The notes beneath the pieces are model-generated. The model was not told the origin of the DNA, did no database searches, and saw only the letters and a list, made by a program, of their open reading frames with translations. DNA of 48,976 nucleotides from Clostridia bacterium (GTDB lineage Bacteria > Bacillota > Thermoanaerobacteria > Thermoanaerobacterales > Thermoanaerobacteraceae): positions 1-48,976 of the forward strand of contig DULG01000021.1 of assembly GCA_012840485.1 (NCBI GenBank), read 5' to 3'. Below, in pieces: positions 33,887 through 42,764 of this stretch (the stretch's first letter is position 1; every line of letters begins with the position of its first letter). The translations under genes and the position numbers were made by a program.

Positions 33887-35104
33887 ATGAGGATTTTACA
33901 TACTTCAGACTGGCATTTGGGAAAAAGCCTTGAAAATTTTTCAAGGATTGAAGAGCAGGAGAAATTTTTAGAGGATTTTGTGCAGATGGTGGAGGAAAAT
34001 AATGTAGACCTGGTCATAATTGCCGGGGATATATACGATTCTTCAAACCCTCCTGCAAGGGCGGAAATGCTTTTTTACACAGCTTTAAAAAAACTTTCCA
34101 ACGGGGAAAGAGTGGTTTTGGTTATAGCAGGGAATCATGACAATCCTGAGAGGCTTTCAGCTGCAAGCCCCCTTGCTTATGAGCACGGAGTGATACTTTT
34201 AGGTACTCCTAAAAGTATTGTGCGCAAGGGAGACTTTGGGAAATTTAAAATTTTAGATTCGGGAGAAGGATACTTAGAAATTGAGATAAAAGGTGAAAAA
34301 GCTGTGATTATAGCTCTTCCTTATCCCAGTGAAAAAAGGCTAAATGAAATTTTTACATCAGAATTGGAGGAAGAGAAAAGGCAGAAAAGTTACTCTGAAA
34401 GAGTTGGTGAAATTTTTAATGACCTTTCGAAAAAATACAGAGAAGACACTATAAACATTGCGGTATCTCATATTTTTGTTGCAGGAGGAGAAGAATCAGG
34501 TTCAGAAAGGCCAATTCAATTGGGAGGAAGTTTTACAGTAGAAATTTCTCACCTGCCACAAAAGGCGCAGTACATAGCTCTCGGACACCTTCACAAACCT
34601 CAGAGAATTTCTTCTACTCTTCCTGCTTATTATTCTGGTTCCCCTCTTCAGTACAGCAAAAGTGAGATGAACCATTCTAAATGTGCTTATTTAGTAGATT
34701 TAAAGGTAGGAGAACCTGCACTTGTGAAGGAAATATATTTTAAAAATTACAAGCCTATTGAAGTGTTTAGGTGTAATGGTATAGAGGAAGCTTTAGAGAT
34801 TTGCCATGAATACAGGGATAAAGATATATGGGCATATTTCGAGATTAAAACTGAGTCTTTCCTGCCTTCTTCAAAGATAAAAGAAATGAAGAGCATATTA
34901 CCGGATATAGTTGAAATAAAGCCAATTTTGCCAGAGGATGAGATGGAAATTGAAGACTATGAGATAGATGATAAAAGTGTAAAGGAACTTTTTGAAGAAT
35001 TTTATTTAAAGGAAAACAAAGTTCCTCCAACAGAGGAGGTTTTAGAACTTTTTATGAGTATAGTAAAGGAAGAGGATGAGGAAGATGAGACCTCTGAAGC
35101 TTAA
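33887..35104 (+). CDS. sbcD: SbcD/Mre11-type exonuclease subunit
   Basis: This 405-residue metallophosphoesterase has Mre11 motifs: TSDWHLGKS (D8, H10), IIAGDIYDSSNPP (about 43-55), IAGNHDNPERLS (about 80-91), VSHIF and YIALGHLHKPQ. With SbcC it cleaves hairpins and protein-blocked double-strand ends, using Mn2+. The ATG at 33887, preceded by AAGGGTGAT, is preferred over an in-frame ATG at 33854 inside addA. It overlaps sbcC by 29 bases, showing tight coupling. Length is typical. Confidence 0.95.
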   Translation: MRILHTSDWHLGKSLENFSRIEEQEKFLEDFVQMVEENNVDLVIIAGDIYDSSNPPARAEMLFYTALKKLSNGERVVLVIAGNHDNPERLSAASPLAYEHGVILLGTPKSIVRKGDFGKFKILDSGEGYLEIEIKGEKAVIIALPYPSEKRLNEIFTSELEEEKRQKSYSERVGEIFNDLSKKYREDTINIAVSHIFVAGGEESGSERPIQLGGSFTVEISHLPQKAQYIALGHLHKPQRISSTLPAYYSGSPLQYSKSEMNHSKCAYLVDLKVGEPALVKEIYFKNYKPIEVFRCNGIEEALEICHEYRDKDIWAYFEIKTESFLPSSKIKEMKSILPDIVEIKPILPEDEMEIEDYEIDDKSVKELFEEFYLKENKVPPTEEVLELFMSIVKEEDEEDETSEA

Positions 35105-38100
35105 AATTGCTGGGCTTAATAGTTTTGTAGAAGAACAAATTATTGATTTTGAAGTCCTAACAGAAAAAGGACTTTTTGGCATATTTGGTCCCACAGGAAG
35201 TGGAAAATCCACTATTATAGATGCAATTACTCTTTCAATGTACGGGAAAATTCCCAGAAATAGCAAGGATTTTATAAATACTCAATCTACATCTATGTCT
35301 TTGACATACCAGTTTGAAATAGGTGTTGATGGGGCAAGAAAAAGGTATATAGTTGAGAGAAATGTAAAAAGGGACGCAAAAAGCGGCGGTTATAAAACTA
35401 CATTAGCAAGACTGCGGGAAATAGGGGAAAGTGGAGAAAGAGTTTTGGCAGAAAAAGATAGGGAAGTTCAGCAAAAAATAGTGGATTTAATTGGACTTAC
35501 AGCAGAGGATTTTACTCGTTCTGTAGTGCTTCCACAAGGGAAATTTAGTGAATTTTTAAAGCTAACAGGCAAAGAAAGAAGGGACATGTTAGAGAGGATT
35601 TTTGGCTTAGAAAAGTATGGAAGCAGATTGCTTATTAAGATAAGAGATGTAAAGAGAGAAAAAAATAATTCCTTGAATGAGGTAATTGCGAAGTTGAGTC
35701 AGCACGAAGGTGTTACTAAAGAAGCATTGGAAGACTTAAAGAAAAAGTTTGAGATTTTAAAAGAAGAAGAGAAAACTTTAAAAGAACAAAAGGATAAATT
35801 GGATAAAGAAAGGGAAAAACTTAAAGGGATATGGGAAAAACAGCAGGAATTAAACCAATTTTTGCATAAGAAGGAAGTCTTAGACCAGCAATTAAAAGAA
35901 ATAGAAGATAAAAAGGAAAAGTTAAAAAAAGCGGAAAAGGCACTATCAGTAAAACCGTATATAGACTCTTTAGTGGAGACAGAGAAAAAACTCATTTTAA
36001 ATCAAAAGGATGTGGAAAAGTATTCTAAAGAGTTGGAGGAGGCTGAAAAATTACTTGAGAAGGTAGAAAAAGAATATGAGGCTTCATTAAAAGAAAAGGA
36101 AGAAAAAATTCCTCTCATAATTGAAAAGGAAGAAAGGCTTAAAAGGGCTTTTAAACTGAGAGATGAGATAAAAAAGATTAATAGTGAAAGGGAGAAACTT
36201 GTAAAGGAGTATAAAGATTTAAAAAAGCAGATAGATGAGATAGAAAGAGAAATAAAAGCCCTGTCCGATTCTATAGATATAGCAAAAAAAAGCTTAAGTG
36301 AGAAGGAAAAAAGAATAAATGAAATTAAAGTTGATTCGAATAAAAGGGAAAAAATTTTTGCTGCTTTTGAGATTCAGAAAGAGTTTGAAAGAAAAAATAA
36401 AGAGAAAAAAGAAAAGGAGAAAAGAACTTTAGAATTAAAAGAGCTAATAGGTAAGCAGCAGAAAGATATTGAAAAAATAGACAATTTATTGAAACGAAAA
36501 GAAAAAGAAATACAAGAGGTTGACAATAATATAAAAAAACTTGAAATGCAAAAGCCTCCCACAAATGAAGACCTTCTTAACCTGCAAAAAAGTTTAGAAA
36601 GAAAAAGAGTAGAAATTTTAGAATTGAAAGAAAAAGAAAAGTTAAAAAATGAGGCGGAAAATAATTTAAAAGAAATTTTAAAAATAAAAGAAGAAATAAA
36701 TAATGAGATAAAAGAGATTGAAGAGAAATTAAAAAATAAAAATAATAGTTTGGAGGAAGTAAAAAAAGATATAGAGGAACTTGTAAAAAACAACATGGCA
36801 GGTGAACTGGCAGAGGGATTAAAAGAAGGTGTTCCCTGTCCTGTCTGTGGTTCGATTCATCATGTAAGATTGGCACAAAAGGTAGAGGAAGACTTAATAA
36901 AAGAAAAGCAGGAAATAAAGGCAAACTTAGAAAAGGATATAATGGACTATCAAAGTAAGCTTTTTAAGTTAAAAGGTGAATTATCAGGAATAGAAGTCAA
37001 AGAAGAGATGTATAAAAAAGAATATGATAGACTGTGGGATATATTAAAAGACATTAACCTTTTAAAGTTAGAAGAAGAATTAAATAAGATGGAGTCTGAT
37101 TTTATACAGTGGAAAGAAAAATTAGAAAAATGGAATAAGAGTAAGGAAGAATTAGAGACTTTAATTAAAAAATTAAAGGAGGAAAAAGCAAGTTTAGATT
37201 TAGAACATACAAGATTAAAAGAAGGTATAAATAAAGATATTAACCTTTTGAAAGAGTTTGAGTCTTCTCTTGAGGCTATTAGTATAACTTACAGTGAATT
37301 AGAAGGTCAGTTAAGAATATCAAGGGGAGAATTGGGGATTTCAGATTTTAAAGAAAAAGTGGAGGAAATAAATCAAAAAGAGAGGGAAATAGAAGGGCTG
37401 AGGAATGAAATAGAGAATTTTAAAAATACGATTGAAGAATTGACAAATAAAAAGGAAACCCTTTCAAACAATCTCAATGCTCTTTCAATAAGGAAAGGAC
37501 AGATAGAGGAAATAGGTAAGGAAAAAAGTAAAAACCTTCGAGAGAGGCAGCAGGAGTTTGATTCTTTATCAGAAGGTAGAGACATAGAAGAATATTTAAA
37601 AGAGATTCAGCACAATAAAGAAAAAATTATAAAAATAGAGAGTGTTTTAAAAGAAACTTTAGAAAAGGCGAGAAAGGATAAACAAAATATAGAGAGTAAA
37701 AAGATATCTGCCCTTGAGAGTCGGGACCTTCTAAATAATATGTTTAGGGAACAAAGTGAAAAATTAGAAAATGCTCTATTAGAAAAGGGATTTAAGGATA
37801 AAAAAGAGGCTTTGGAGTATTTATTAGACAGTGAAAATATTAAAAAAATTGAGGAAGAAATTAAGAATTTTGAAAATGAATATGTATCTGTAAACAAAAG
37901 TATAGACAGACTGATGGAGATATTAAAAGGGCAGAAAATTAATGAAGAAGAATGGGATCAATTAGAAGAAAGCATTAAAGGGTTGGAACAGGTCTTAAAC
38001 GAAAAAAGGAAGGAAATAGGCGCTACAGAAAAGGCTATTTCAGATATGCAAGAGAATTTGCAAAAAGTAGAAGAATTTACAAAGCAGAAAAAGGAATTAG

Positions 38101-38618
38101 AGCGTGTAGTGGATATATTAAATGAATTGGACAATCTTTTTCAGGGAAATAAATTTGTAGATTTTATTGCCGCAAGGCAGCTTAAATATATAACCTTTTT
38201 TGCATCAAAAAGGCTTAAGGAAATAAGTAGGGGAAGGTATGCCCTTGAGATTGATTCAGACAACAATTTTGTAATGAGAGATGACTTCAATGGCGGAGTA
38301 AGAAGGTCTGTAGATACTTTATCTGGCGGTGAAACTTTTTTGACATCCCTTTCTTTGGCTTTGGCTCTTTCTTCTCATATACAATTAAAGGGAAGAGCAC
38401 CTTTAGAATTCTTTTTCTTAGATGAAGGTTTTGGAAGTCTTGACGCGGAACTTTTGGATATAGTGATGACCTCTTTAGAAAGGCTTAAAAAAGACAAAAT
38501 GGTAGTGGGCATAATAAGCCATGTAGAAGAATTAAAAGACAGGGTACCTGTAAAACTAATTGTTACACCACCTGCCGCTTCTGGAGAAGGGAGTAAGGTG
38601 AGAATAGAATATACATAG
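35076..38618 (+). CDS. sbcC: SbcC/Rad50-type ATPase
   Basis: This is a 1180-residue SMC-like protein. The N-terminal ATPase half has Walker A FGPTGSGKST (38-46). A very long Lys/Glu-rich coiled coil (about 190-1040) is interrupted near residue 588 by the zinc hook CPVCGS. The C-terminal half carries signature LSGGETFLTSLSLALALS (about 1081) and Walker B FFFLDEGFGSLD. It tethers and opens DNA ends for SbcD. AAAGGA precedes the ATG at 35076; ATG 35085 is an alternative. The stop codon lies in a hairpin shared with the convergent aldolase gene. Confidence 0.95.
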   Translation: MRKMRPLKLKIAGLNSFVEEQIIDFEVLTEKGLFGIFGPTGSGKSTIIDAITLSMYGKIPRNSKDFINTQSTSMSLTYQFEIGVDGARKRYIVERNVKRDAKSGGYKTTLARLREIGESGERVLAEKDREVQQKIVDLIGLTAEDFTRSVVLPQGKFSEFLKLTGKERRDMLERIFGLEKYGSRLLIKIRDVKREKNNSLNEVIAKLSQHEGVTKEALEDLKKKFEILKEEEKTLKEQKDKLDKEREKLKGIWEKQQELNQFLHKKEVLDQQLKEIEDKKEKLKKAEKALSVKPYIDSLVETEKKLILNQKDVEKYSKELEEAEKLLEKVEKEYEASLKEKEEKIPLIIEKEERLKRAFKLRDEIKKINSEREKLVKEYKDLKKQIDEIEREIKALSDSIDIAKKSLSEKEKRINEIKVDSNKREKIFAAFEIQKEFERKNKEKKEKEKRTLELKELIGKQQKDIEKIDNLLKRKEKEIQEVDNNIKKLEMQKPPTNEDLLNLQKSLERKRVEILELKEKEKLKNEAENNLKEILKIKEEINNEIKEIEEKLKNKNNSLEEVKKDIEELVKNNMAGELAEGLKEGVPCPVCGSIHHVRLAQKVEEDLIKEKQEIKANLEKDIMDYQSKLFKLKGELSGIEVKEEMYKKEYDRLWDILKDINLLKLEEELNKMESDFIQWKEKLEKWNKSKEELETLIKKLKEEKASLDLEHTRLKEGINKDINLLKEFESSLEAISITYSELEGQLRISRGELGISDFKEKVEEINQKEREIEGLRNEIENFKNTIEELTNKKETLSNNLNALSIRKGQIEEIGKEKSKNLRERQQEFDSLSEGRDIEEYLKEIQHNKEKIIKIESVLKETLEKARKDKQNIESKKISALESRDLLNNMFREQSEKLENALLEKGFKDKKEALEYLLDSENIKKIEEEIKNFENEYVSVNKSIDRLMEILKGQKINEEEWDQLEESIKGLEQVLNEKRKEIGATEKAISDMQENLQKVEEFTKQKKELERVVDILNELDNLFQGNKFVDFIAARQLKYITFFASKRLKEISRGRYALEIDSDNNFVMRDDFNGGVRRSVDTLSGGETFLTSLSLALALSSHIQLKGRAPLEFFFLDEGFGSLDAELLDIVMTSLERLKKDKMVVGIISHVEELKDRVPVKLIVTPPAASGEGSKVRIEYT

Positions 38619-38642
38619 AGAGAAGGGGATACCTTCTCTCTA
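38616..38642. terminator. Hairpin covering both stop codons of convergent genes
   Basis: TAGAGAGAAGG (38616-38626) pairs perfectly with CCTTCTCTCTA (38632-38642) around GGATA. The left end is the sbcC stop TAG; the right end is the complement of the threonine aldolase stop. T-runs are weak on both sides, so it is a poor classical terminator but may end or protect both mRNAs. Confidence 0.5.
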
Positions 38643-39677
38643 AAACTGTCTTACAATTTTCTCAATTGCATCGAGAGTTTTTTCAATGTCTTTTTTACTT
38701 ATGTAATAATGAGTTACAAATCTTACTGCAAAATCATTTCCGCCATTTATTAAAATTCCGTGCTCTTTTAGTTTTAAGGATAGTTCCTTACCTGTCATTC
38801 CTGTGCCTGAAATGTCTGTCATTACAATATTAGTCTGCACTGTTTCTAGGTCGAGATTTATTCCCGGTATATCTTTTAGTCCTTCTGCTAAAAATCTTGC
38901 ATTGTCATGGTCTTCCTGTAGCCTTTTTGTCATTTTTTCAAGGGCTACAATGCCAGCAGCAGCGATAAAGCCAGCTTGTCTCATTCCACCACCTAACATT
39001 TTGCGGTATTTTCTTGCTTTTTCAATGAAATCTTTTGTGCCGACGACTACCGACCCAATAGGGGCGCATAAGCCTTTGGAGAGGCAAAACATTACACTAT
39101 CGGCGTATTTGGCTATTTCTCTTACATCTACTTTAAGATAAGTAGCAGCATTGAATATTCTTGCTCCATCTAAATGAACGGGTATATTGTGATTTTTAGC
39201 TATTTCGTAAATTTCCTTCATGATTTCAATTGGGGTTACAGTGCCTCCAGCTCTATTGTGAGTGTTTTCGAGGCATATAAGGCTTGTAACAGGATAGTGT
39301 ATGTCCTTTGGTCTTATAGCCTTTTCAACATCTTCAGGATTTAATACACCTTTATTACTTTTAAGGGCTTTTGTTTGAACACCTGCAAGGTATCCTACTC
39401 CTCCGACCTCATAAGTTATGATATGGCAGTTTTCTTCTACGATAATTTCTTCTCCTGGATGAGTGTGAGTCATTATTGAGACTTGGTTACCTTGTGTACC
39501 GCTTGTTACTAGCATTGCTGCTTCTTTTCCCAGCATCTCTGCTGCCATTTCTTCAAGTTTTCTTACAGTAGGGTCTTCGCCGTAGACGTCATCACCTACT
39601 TCAGCCTTGTACATGGCTTCCCTCATTTCTTCAGTGGGCACTGTTACAGTGTCACTTCTTAAATCAATATATTGCAT
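38640..39677 (-). CDS. ltaE: Low-specificity threonine aldolase
   Basis: This 345-residue fold-type I PLP enzyme has DLRSDTVTVPTEEM at the N terminus, EVGDDVYGEDPT, HLDGARIFNA (D170, R173) and FCLSKGLCAPIGS with Schiff-base K201. It cleaves L-threonine or allo-threonine to glycine and acetaldehyde. The ATG at 39677 has GAGGGG eight bases upstream and gives the family's standard N terminus; an in-frame ATG at 39728 overlaps the -10 box. It is monocistronic, with an extended -10 promoter at 39727-39735. Confidence 0.93.
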   Translation of the reverse strand: MQYIDLRSDTVTVPTEEMREAMYKAEVGDDVYGEDPTVRKLEEMAAEMLGKEAAMLVTSGTQGNQVSIMTHTHPGEEIIVEENCHIITYEVGGVGYLAGVQTKALKSNKGVLNPEDVEKAIRPKDIHYPVTSLICLENTHNRAGGTVTPIEIMKEIYEIAKNHNIPVHLDGARIFNAATYLKVDVREIAKYADSVMFCLSKGLCAPIGSVVVGTKDFIEKARKYRKMLGGGMRQAGFIAAAGIVALEKMTKRLQEDHDNARFLAEGLKDIPGINLDLETVQTNIVMTDISGTGMTGKELSLKLKEHGILINGGNDFAVRFVTHYYISKKDIEKTLDAIEKIVRQF

Positions 39678-39726
39678 TTGTAATCCCCTCTCGCCAATAT
39701 GATTCATAAAAATTTCTTTTGTTCTC

Positions 39727-39735
39727 ATTATACCA
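39727..39735 (-). promoter_or_regulatory. Extended -10 promoter of the aldolase gene
   Basis: On the minus strand TGGTATAAT is an extended -10 element with a perfect TATAAT. It lies about 50 bases before the ATG at 39677 and supports that start over the upstream ATG. Confidence 0.5.
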
Positions 39736-39886
39736 TATAATACCTGAAATTTTTACTAATTTATTCTCATTTATAGTATGGTATCAAAATATTTTAAACA
39801 AAGAAATTTAGTATAGAAATAAAACGTTTAACATGATAAAATATATGTGTGTGGTAGACATTAAGTTAAAAGGTAGGAGAGTTGAT

Positions 39887-41059
39887 ATGAAATACAATTT
39901 TGATGAAATAGTAGATAGGAGAAATACAGATTCAATTAAATGGGGAAATTTAAAAGAGACTTTTGGTGAGGAAGACATTTTGCCAATGTGGGTTGCGGAT
40001 ATGGATTTTAAAGTCCCTACTGAAGTTATAGAAGCATTTAAGGAAAGAGTCCAACATGGAGTATTTGGATATACATGGATACAAGATTCTTTTTACGATG
40101 CGATTATAAATTGGGTCAAAAGAAGGTTTAATTGGGATATAAAAAAAGAATGGATTTTATTTATTCCTGGAGTGATTCCAGGGCTTAGTATTGGAGTTAG
40201 AGAATTGACAAATGAAGGAGAAAAAGTTTTAATACAGCCGCCAGTATATCCACCATTTTATGAAGTTATCAACAATAATAACAGAGTTATAAATAAAAAT
40301 CCTTTAAAACATAATGGGAAAAAGTTTGTTATGGATTATGAAGATTTGGAAAAGAAAATAGATGAAGAAACAAAATTAATGATACTTTGCAATCCTCATA
40401 ATCCTGTCGGAAGGGTGTGGACAAAAGAAGAACTTGAAATATTAGGATATATATGTGTCAAAAATGATTTAACAATTATATGCGATGAGATACACAGTGA
40501 TTTTATTCTAAAAGGTTATAAACATACACCTCTTGCGACAATTTCCAAAGAATTAGAACAAAAGACTATAACTCTTATGGCTCCCAGCAAAACTTTTAAT
40601 ATTCCGGGACTTGCTACAGCATTTGCTATCATTCCAAATCCAGATTTAAGAAATAAATATCAAAGGGCTATTAAAGCCTTGAGAATAGATAATATAACTA
40701 TTTTTGGAGCTTTGGGATTAGAGACGGCATACAATAAAGGGGAAGAATGGTTGGAAGAGTTGCTAAAATATATTGAATATAATATAGATTTTGCTATAGA
40801 TTATATCCATAAGAATATACCTGAGGTGGAAGTAGATAGACCAGAAGGCACGTACTTACTTTGGCTTAATTTTAAAAAATTAAATAAAACTTCTGATGAG
40901 ATATACAAAGCTTTAATAGAAATAGGTAAAGTAGCATTAAATGATGGAAGGCAATACGGAGAAGAAGGAGATGGATTTTTTAGGCTTAATATAGGTTGTC
41001 CAAAGGCTACGTTAGAAGAAGGTTTAAAAAGAATAGAAAAAGCAGTAAAAAGCTTATAA
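39887..41059 (+). CDS. MalY/PatB-type aminotransferase (cystathionine beta-lyase)
   Basis: This 390-residue fold-type I PLP protein has the PatB/MalY N terminus: RRNTDSIKWG and LPMWVADMDFKVP. HNPVGRVWTKEEL, IICDEIHSDF (D200) and MAPSKTFNIPGLATAF with K235 complete the active site. Relatives are C-S beta-lyases that split cystathionine or cysteine, and E. coli MalY also acts as a regulator partner. The ATG at 39887 has AGGAG at good distance; the frame extends 18 codons further without support. No operon partner is evident; a terminator hairpin follows. Confidence 0.88.
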   Translation: MKYNFDEIVDRRNTDSIKWGNLKETFGEEDILPMWVADMDFKVPTEVIEAFKERVQHGVFGYTWIQDSFYDAIINWVKRRFNWDIKKEWILFIPGVIPGLSIGVRELTNEGEKVLIQPPVYPPFYEVINNNNRVINKNPLKHNGKKFVMDYEDLEKKIDEETKLMILCNPHNPVGRVWTKEELEILGYICVKNDLTIICDEIHSDFILKGYKHTPLATISKELEQKTITLMAPSKTFNIPGLATAFAIIPNPDLRNKYQRAIKALRIDNITIFGALGLETAYNKGEEWLEELLKYIEYNIDFAIDYIHKNIPEVEVDRPEGTYLLWLNFKKLNKTSDEIYKALIEIGKVALNDGRQYGEEGDGFFRLNIGCPKATLEEGLKRIEKAVKSL

Positions 41060-41063
41060 ATTT

Positions 41064-41092
41064 AAGCGGGTCTATTAAAAAACCCTGCTTTT
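41064..41092 (+). terminator. Terminator of the PatB-type gene
   Basis: AAGCGGGT (41064-41071) pairs with ACCCTGCTT (41082-41090) with one bulged T, then TT. It closely resembles the hairpin at 41354-41381 on the other side of the foldback element. Confidence 0.65.
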
Positions 41093-41119
41093 AGCTTGTT
41101 GACAAAGTCAAAAAATTTT

Positions 41120-41333
41120 AAAATAGGATATTTTGCATCGTCACTCCAATGTTCCAAAGCGACAAAACTAAGCTCGACCTTCGGGTTCCGGCAGGGTACC
41201 GGGCACATTCGACATCCTTGTCTTAGTGCCCGCCTCCGCCATCCTTGGCTTCGGCCCTGCCTCCACCCTTGGTCTTGCTAAGTTTTGTTGTCGCTTTGTT
41301 ACAAGTCGTTCCTTATGCAAAATATCCTATTTT
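41120..41333. repeat. 214-bp GC-rich foldback (MITE- or REP-like) element
   Basis: AAAATAGGATATTTTGCAT (41120-41138) is a perfect inverted copy of 41315-41333. Inside, AAAGCGACA...ACTAAGC (41156-41173) faces GCTAAGT...TGTCGCTTT (41277-41297). Still further in, GGCAGGG (41190-41196) faces CCCTGCC (41255-41261), all centred near 41226. The central 100 bases are far richer in G and C than the surrounding DNA. Open frames inside show no ribosome binding site and no recognisable protein. With the two flanking hairpins it fills the ~350 bases between two genes. Likely a mobile non-autonomous repeat or a structured RNA; copy number elsewhere is unknown. Confidence 0.7.
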
Positions 41334-41353
41334 CAAAAGTTTGTATACAAACT

Positions 41354-41381
41354 AAAGCGGGCCTATTAAAAGACCCGCTTT
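41354..41381 (-). terminator. Hairpin after the peroxiredoxin gene
   Basis: AAAGCGGG (41354-41361) pairs perfectly with CCCGCTTT (41374-41381). It lies about 30 bases past the minus-strand stop at 41413. It shares the loop CCTATTAAAA and stem sequence with the hairpin at 41064-41092. The T-run on the minus strand is short. Confidence 0.55.
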
Positions 41382-41412
41382 GTCGAAAAAAAGGGATATT
41401 TTATGAGTGACT

Positions 41413-42075
41413 TTATTTCAAAGACTTGTGTACAAACCACCAGTCAAAAGCTTCAATTTCTTTTGATTTAATTTTTTCTTTTCTTTCATTTGCAGAAGCT
41501 TCATTAGTGGATGGTGGGACTATTACATGGTCTTTAATTAAGTAGTTATTTGGCCATTTTTCAGGGAGTGCCACGCCGTATTGGTCTGCTGTTTGCAATG
41601 CTTTTAATGCTCTTAATATTTCATCTACATTTCTTCCAACTTCTTGTGGATAATACATTATAAGTCTTATTGTTCCTTTGTCGTCTACTATAAATACTGC
41701 TCTTACAGTATTGGTACCTTTACCTGGATGAATCATTCCTAATTGGTTAGAGACTTTTCCTAAGTCATCAGCTATGACTGGGAAAGGAATAGCTATGTTT
41801 GTGTTGTCCTTTATCCACTCTACCCATTTTATGTGTGAGAAAACTTGGTCAACTGATAGACCTATTAATTCAGTGTTTAATTCTTTAAAGTCATTGGCTT
41901 TTCTTGCAAATTCTACAAATTCTGTTGTGCAAACTGGTGTAAAGTCTGCTGGGTGGCTAAAAAGTACAAACCACTTTCCCGCGTAATCCTCAGGCAGTCT
42001 CTTTACACCTTGAGTTGTTACTACCTCCATAGATGGGAATTTTTCTCCTAACAATTTCATTCTAATTTCCTCCAT
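41413..42075 (-). CDS. 1-Cys peroxiredoxin (Prx6/archaeal type)
   Basis: This 220-residue thioredoxin-fold peroxidase has [14 protein letters not shown] with peroxidatic C49 and T46. It contains no other cysteine, so it is a 1-Cys enzyme needing an external thiol. The C-terminal extension (about 160-220) and [16 protein letters not shown] match the Prx6/archaeal class. It reduces H2O2 and organic peroxides. Ribosome binding site AAGGAGG precedes the ATG; a second ATG six codons in is also well placed. It starts two bases after the PerR-type gene, so it is under that regulator's operon. Confidence 0.93.
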   Translation of the reverse strand: MEEIRMKLLGEKFPSMEVVTTQGVKRLPEDYAGKWFVLFSHPADFTPVCTTEFVEFARKANDFKELNTELIGLSVDQVFSHIKWVEWIKDNTNIAIPFPVIADDLGKVSNQLGMIHPGKGTNTVRAVFIVDDKGTIRLIMYYPQEVGRNVDEILRALKALQTADQYGVALPEKWPNNYLIKDHVIVPPSTNEASANERKEKIKSKEIEAFDWWFVHKSLK

Positions 42076-42076
42076 T

Positions 42077-42520
42077 TTACTTTTCCTCCTTATTTTTTAT
42101 TTTTTCATTGCATTTTTTACATATGCCGTAGACATTTATGTCAACATTTCTAATTACAAAGCCTTTTAATTCTTCTACCGCTATAATTTTTTCCGATACT
42201 GGAAAATCATAAACATTTCCACATATTTCACACCTAAAATGCCCATGAAAGTAAGTGTTTATATCATATCGCAGTTCTTTTTCCTTCAAGGACAAGGCAT
42301 TTACAACACCTTTTTTCATAAACAATTCTAGTGTGTTATAAACACTTGTCTTTGAAAGGGTAGGGATATCGTTTATTAGGGATTGATAGATGTCATCAGC
42401 TGTGGGATGTATTCTATTGTTCAATAAATACTCTAATACTTTTATCCTTATAGTAGAAGGCTTTATGTCATGTCGTTTTAAATAATCTCTTAACTCCACA
42501 ATTGTATAAGTCATTTTCAT
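42077..42520 (-). CDS. perR: Fur-family regulator, PerR type
   Basis: This 147-residue protein has a winged helix (about 1-85; [23 protein letters not shown]) and a dimerisation/metal domain. The structural Zn site is [10 protein letters not shown] plus [14 protein letters not shown] and the nearby aspartate fit the regulatory Fe/Mn site of PerR. PerR senses H2O2 by metal-catalysed histidine oxidation and derepresses peroxide defence genes. Linkage to peroxiredoxin supports PerR over Fur or Zur. It lies between a small winged-helix gene and the peroxiredoxin, all in one direction. Confidence 0.88.
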   Translation of the reverse strand: MKMTYTIVELRDYLKRHDIKPSTIRIKVLEYLLNNRIHPTADDIYQSLINDIPTLSKTSVYNTLELFMKKGVVNALSLKEKELRYDINTYFHGHFRCEICGNVYDFPVSEKIIAVEELKGFVIRNVDINVYGICKKCNEKIKNKEEK

Positions 42521-42537
42521 TTACTTCTTTCTCACAA

Positions 42538-42714
42538 TTATTTTGCTGTGTAATAGCATCTTTTGGGAGATATTATTAAATCCTCTTTTTTTAGCTCTTT
42601 TATGACTTTATCTACTTCTTTTTTATCTAAATTAGCTTTTTGTGCAATATCTCCTGGTCTTAAAGGTTCAGAGGATTCTTTCAAAGTTTTTAGTACTAAC
42701 TCTTTTACTTCCAT
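42538..42714 (-). CDS. Small winged-helix DNA-binding protein
   Basis: This 58-residue protein consists of a compact winged helix: EPLRPGDIAQKANLDKKEV and VIKELKKEDLI form the helix-turn-helix, and ISPKRCYYTAK is the wing. It resembles the short MarR/ArsR-like MEVKELV proteins of thermophilic clostridia. GAGGTGG lies just before the ATG at 42714. It is first in the operon with perR and the peroxiredoxin, downstream of a consensus promoter. Its single cysteine (C53) could give redox sensitivity (inference). No standard family name is assigned. Confidence 0.75.
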   Translation of the reverse strand: MEVKELVLKTLKESSEPLRPGDIAQKANLDKKEVDKVIKELKKEDLIISPKRCYYTAK

Positions 42715-42727
42715 TTATCCCACCTCA

Positions 42728-42754
42728 TTTGTATTAAATTTAATTTTGTATTAA
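42728..42754 (-). promoter_or_regulatory. Direct repeat at the start of the perR operon
   Basis: TTTGTATTAA occurs exactly at 42728-42737 and 42745-42754, 17 bp apart. It lies between the -10 box and the first ribosome binding site, in a place suited to repression. It could be bound by the small winged-helix protein or PerR; it is not a consensus PerR box. Confidence 0.4.
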
Positions 42755-42764
42755 TTTCAATTTT

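Noticed and set aside
36325..37897. Several Phe/Ser-rich frames on the minus strand inside sbcC
   Set aside because: They are the antisense of the Lys/Glu-rich coiled coil and have no start signals.
41096..41281. 61-codon frame inside the foldback
   Set aside because: It crosses the inverted arms, has no ribosome binding site and resembles no protein family.
41064..41381. Repeated hairpins near 41.1-41.4 kb as a CRISPR array
   Set aside because: Only two diverged hairpin copies 290 bases apart, with no regular repeat-spacer pattern and no cas genes.
42563..42754. Plus-strand frame over the small winged-helix gene
   Set aside because: The minus strand gives a coherent winged helix with a good ribosome binding site and a consensus promoter.
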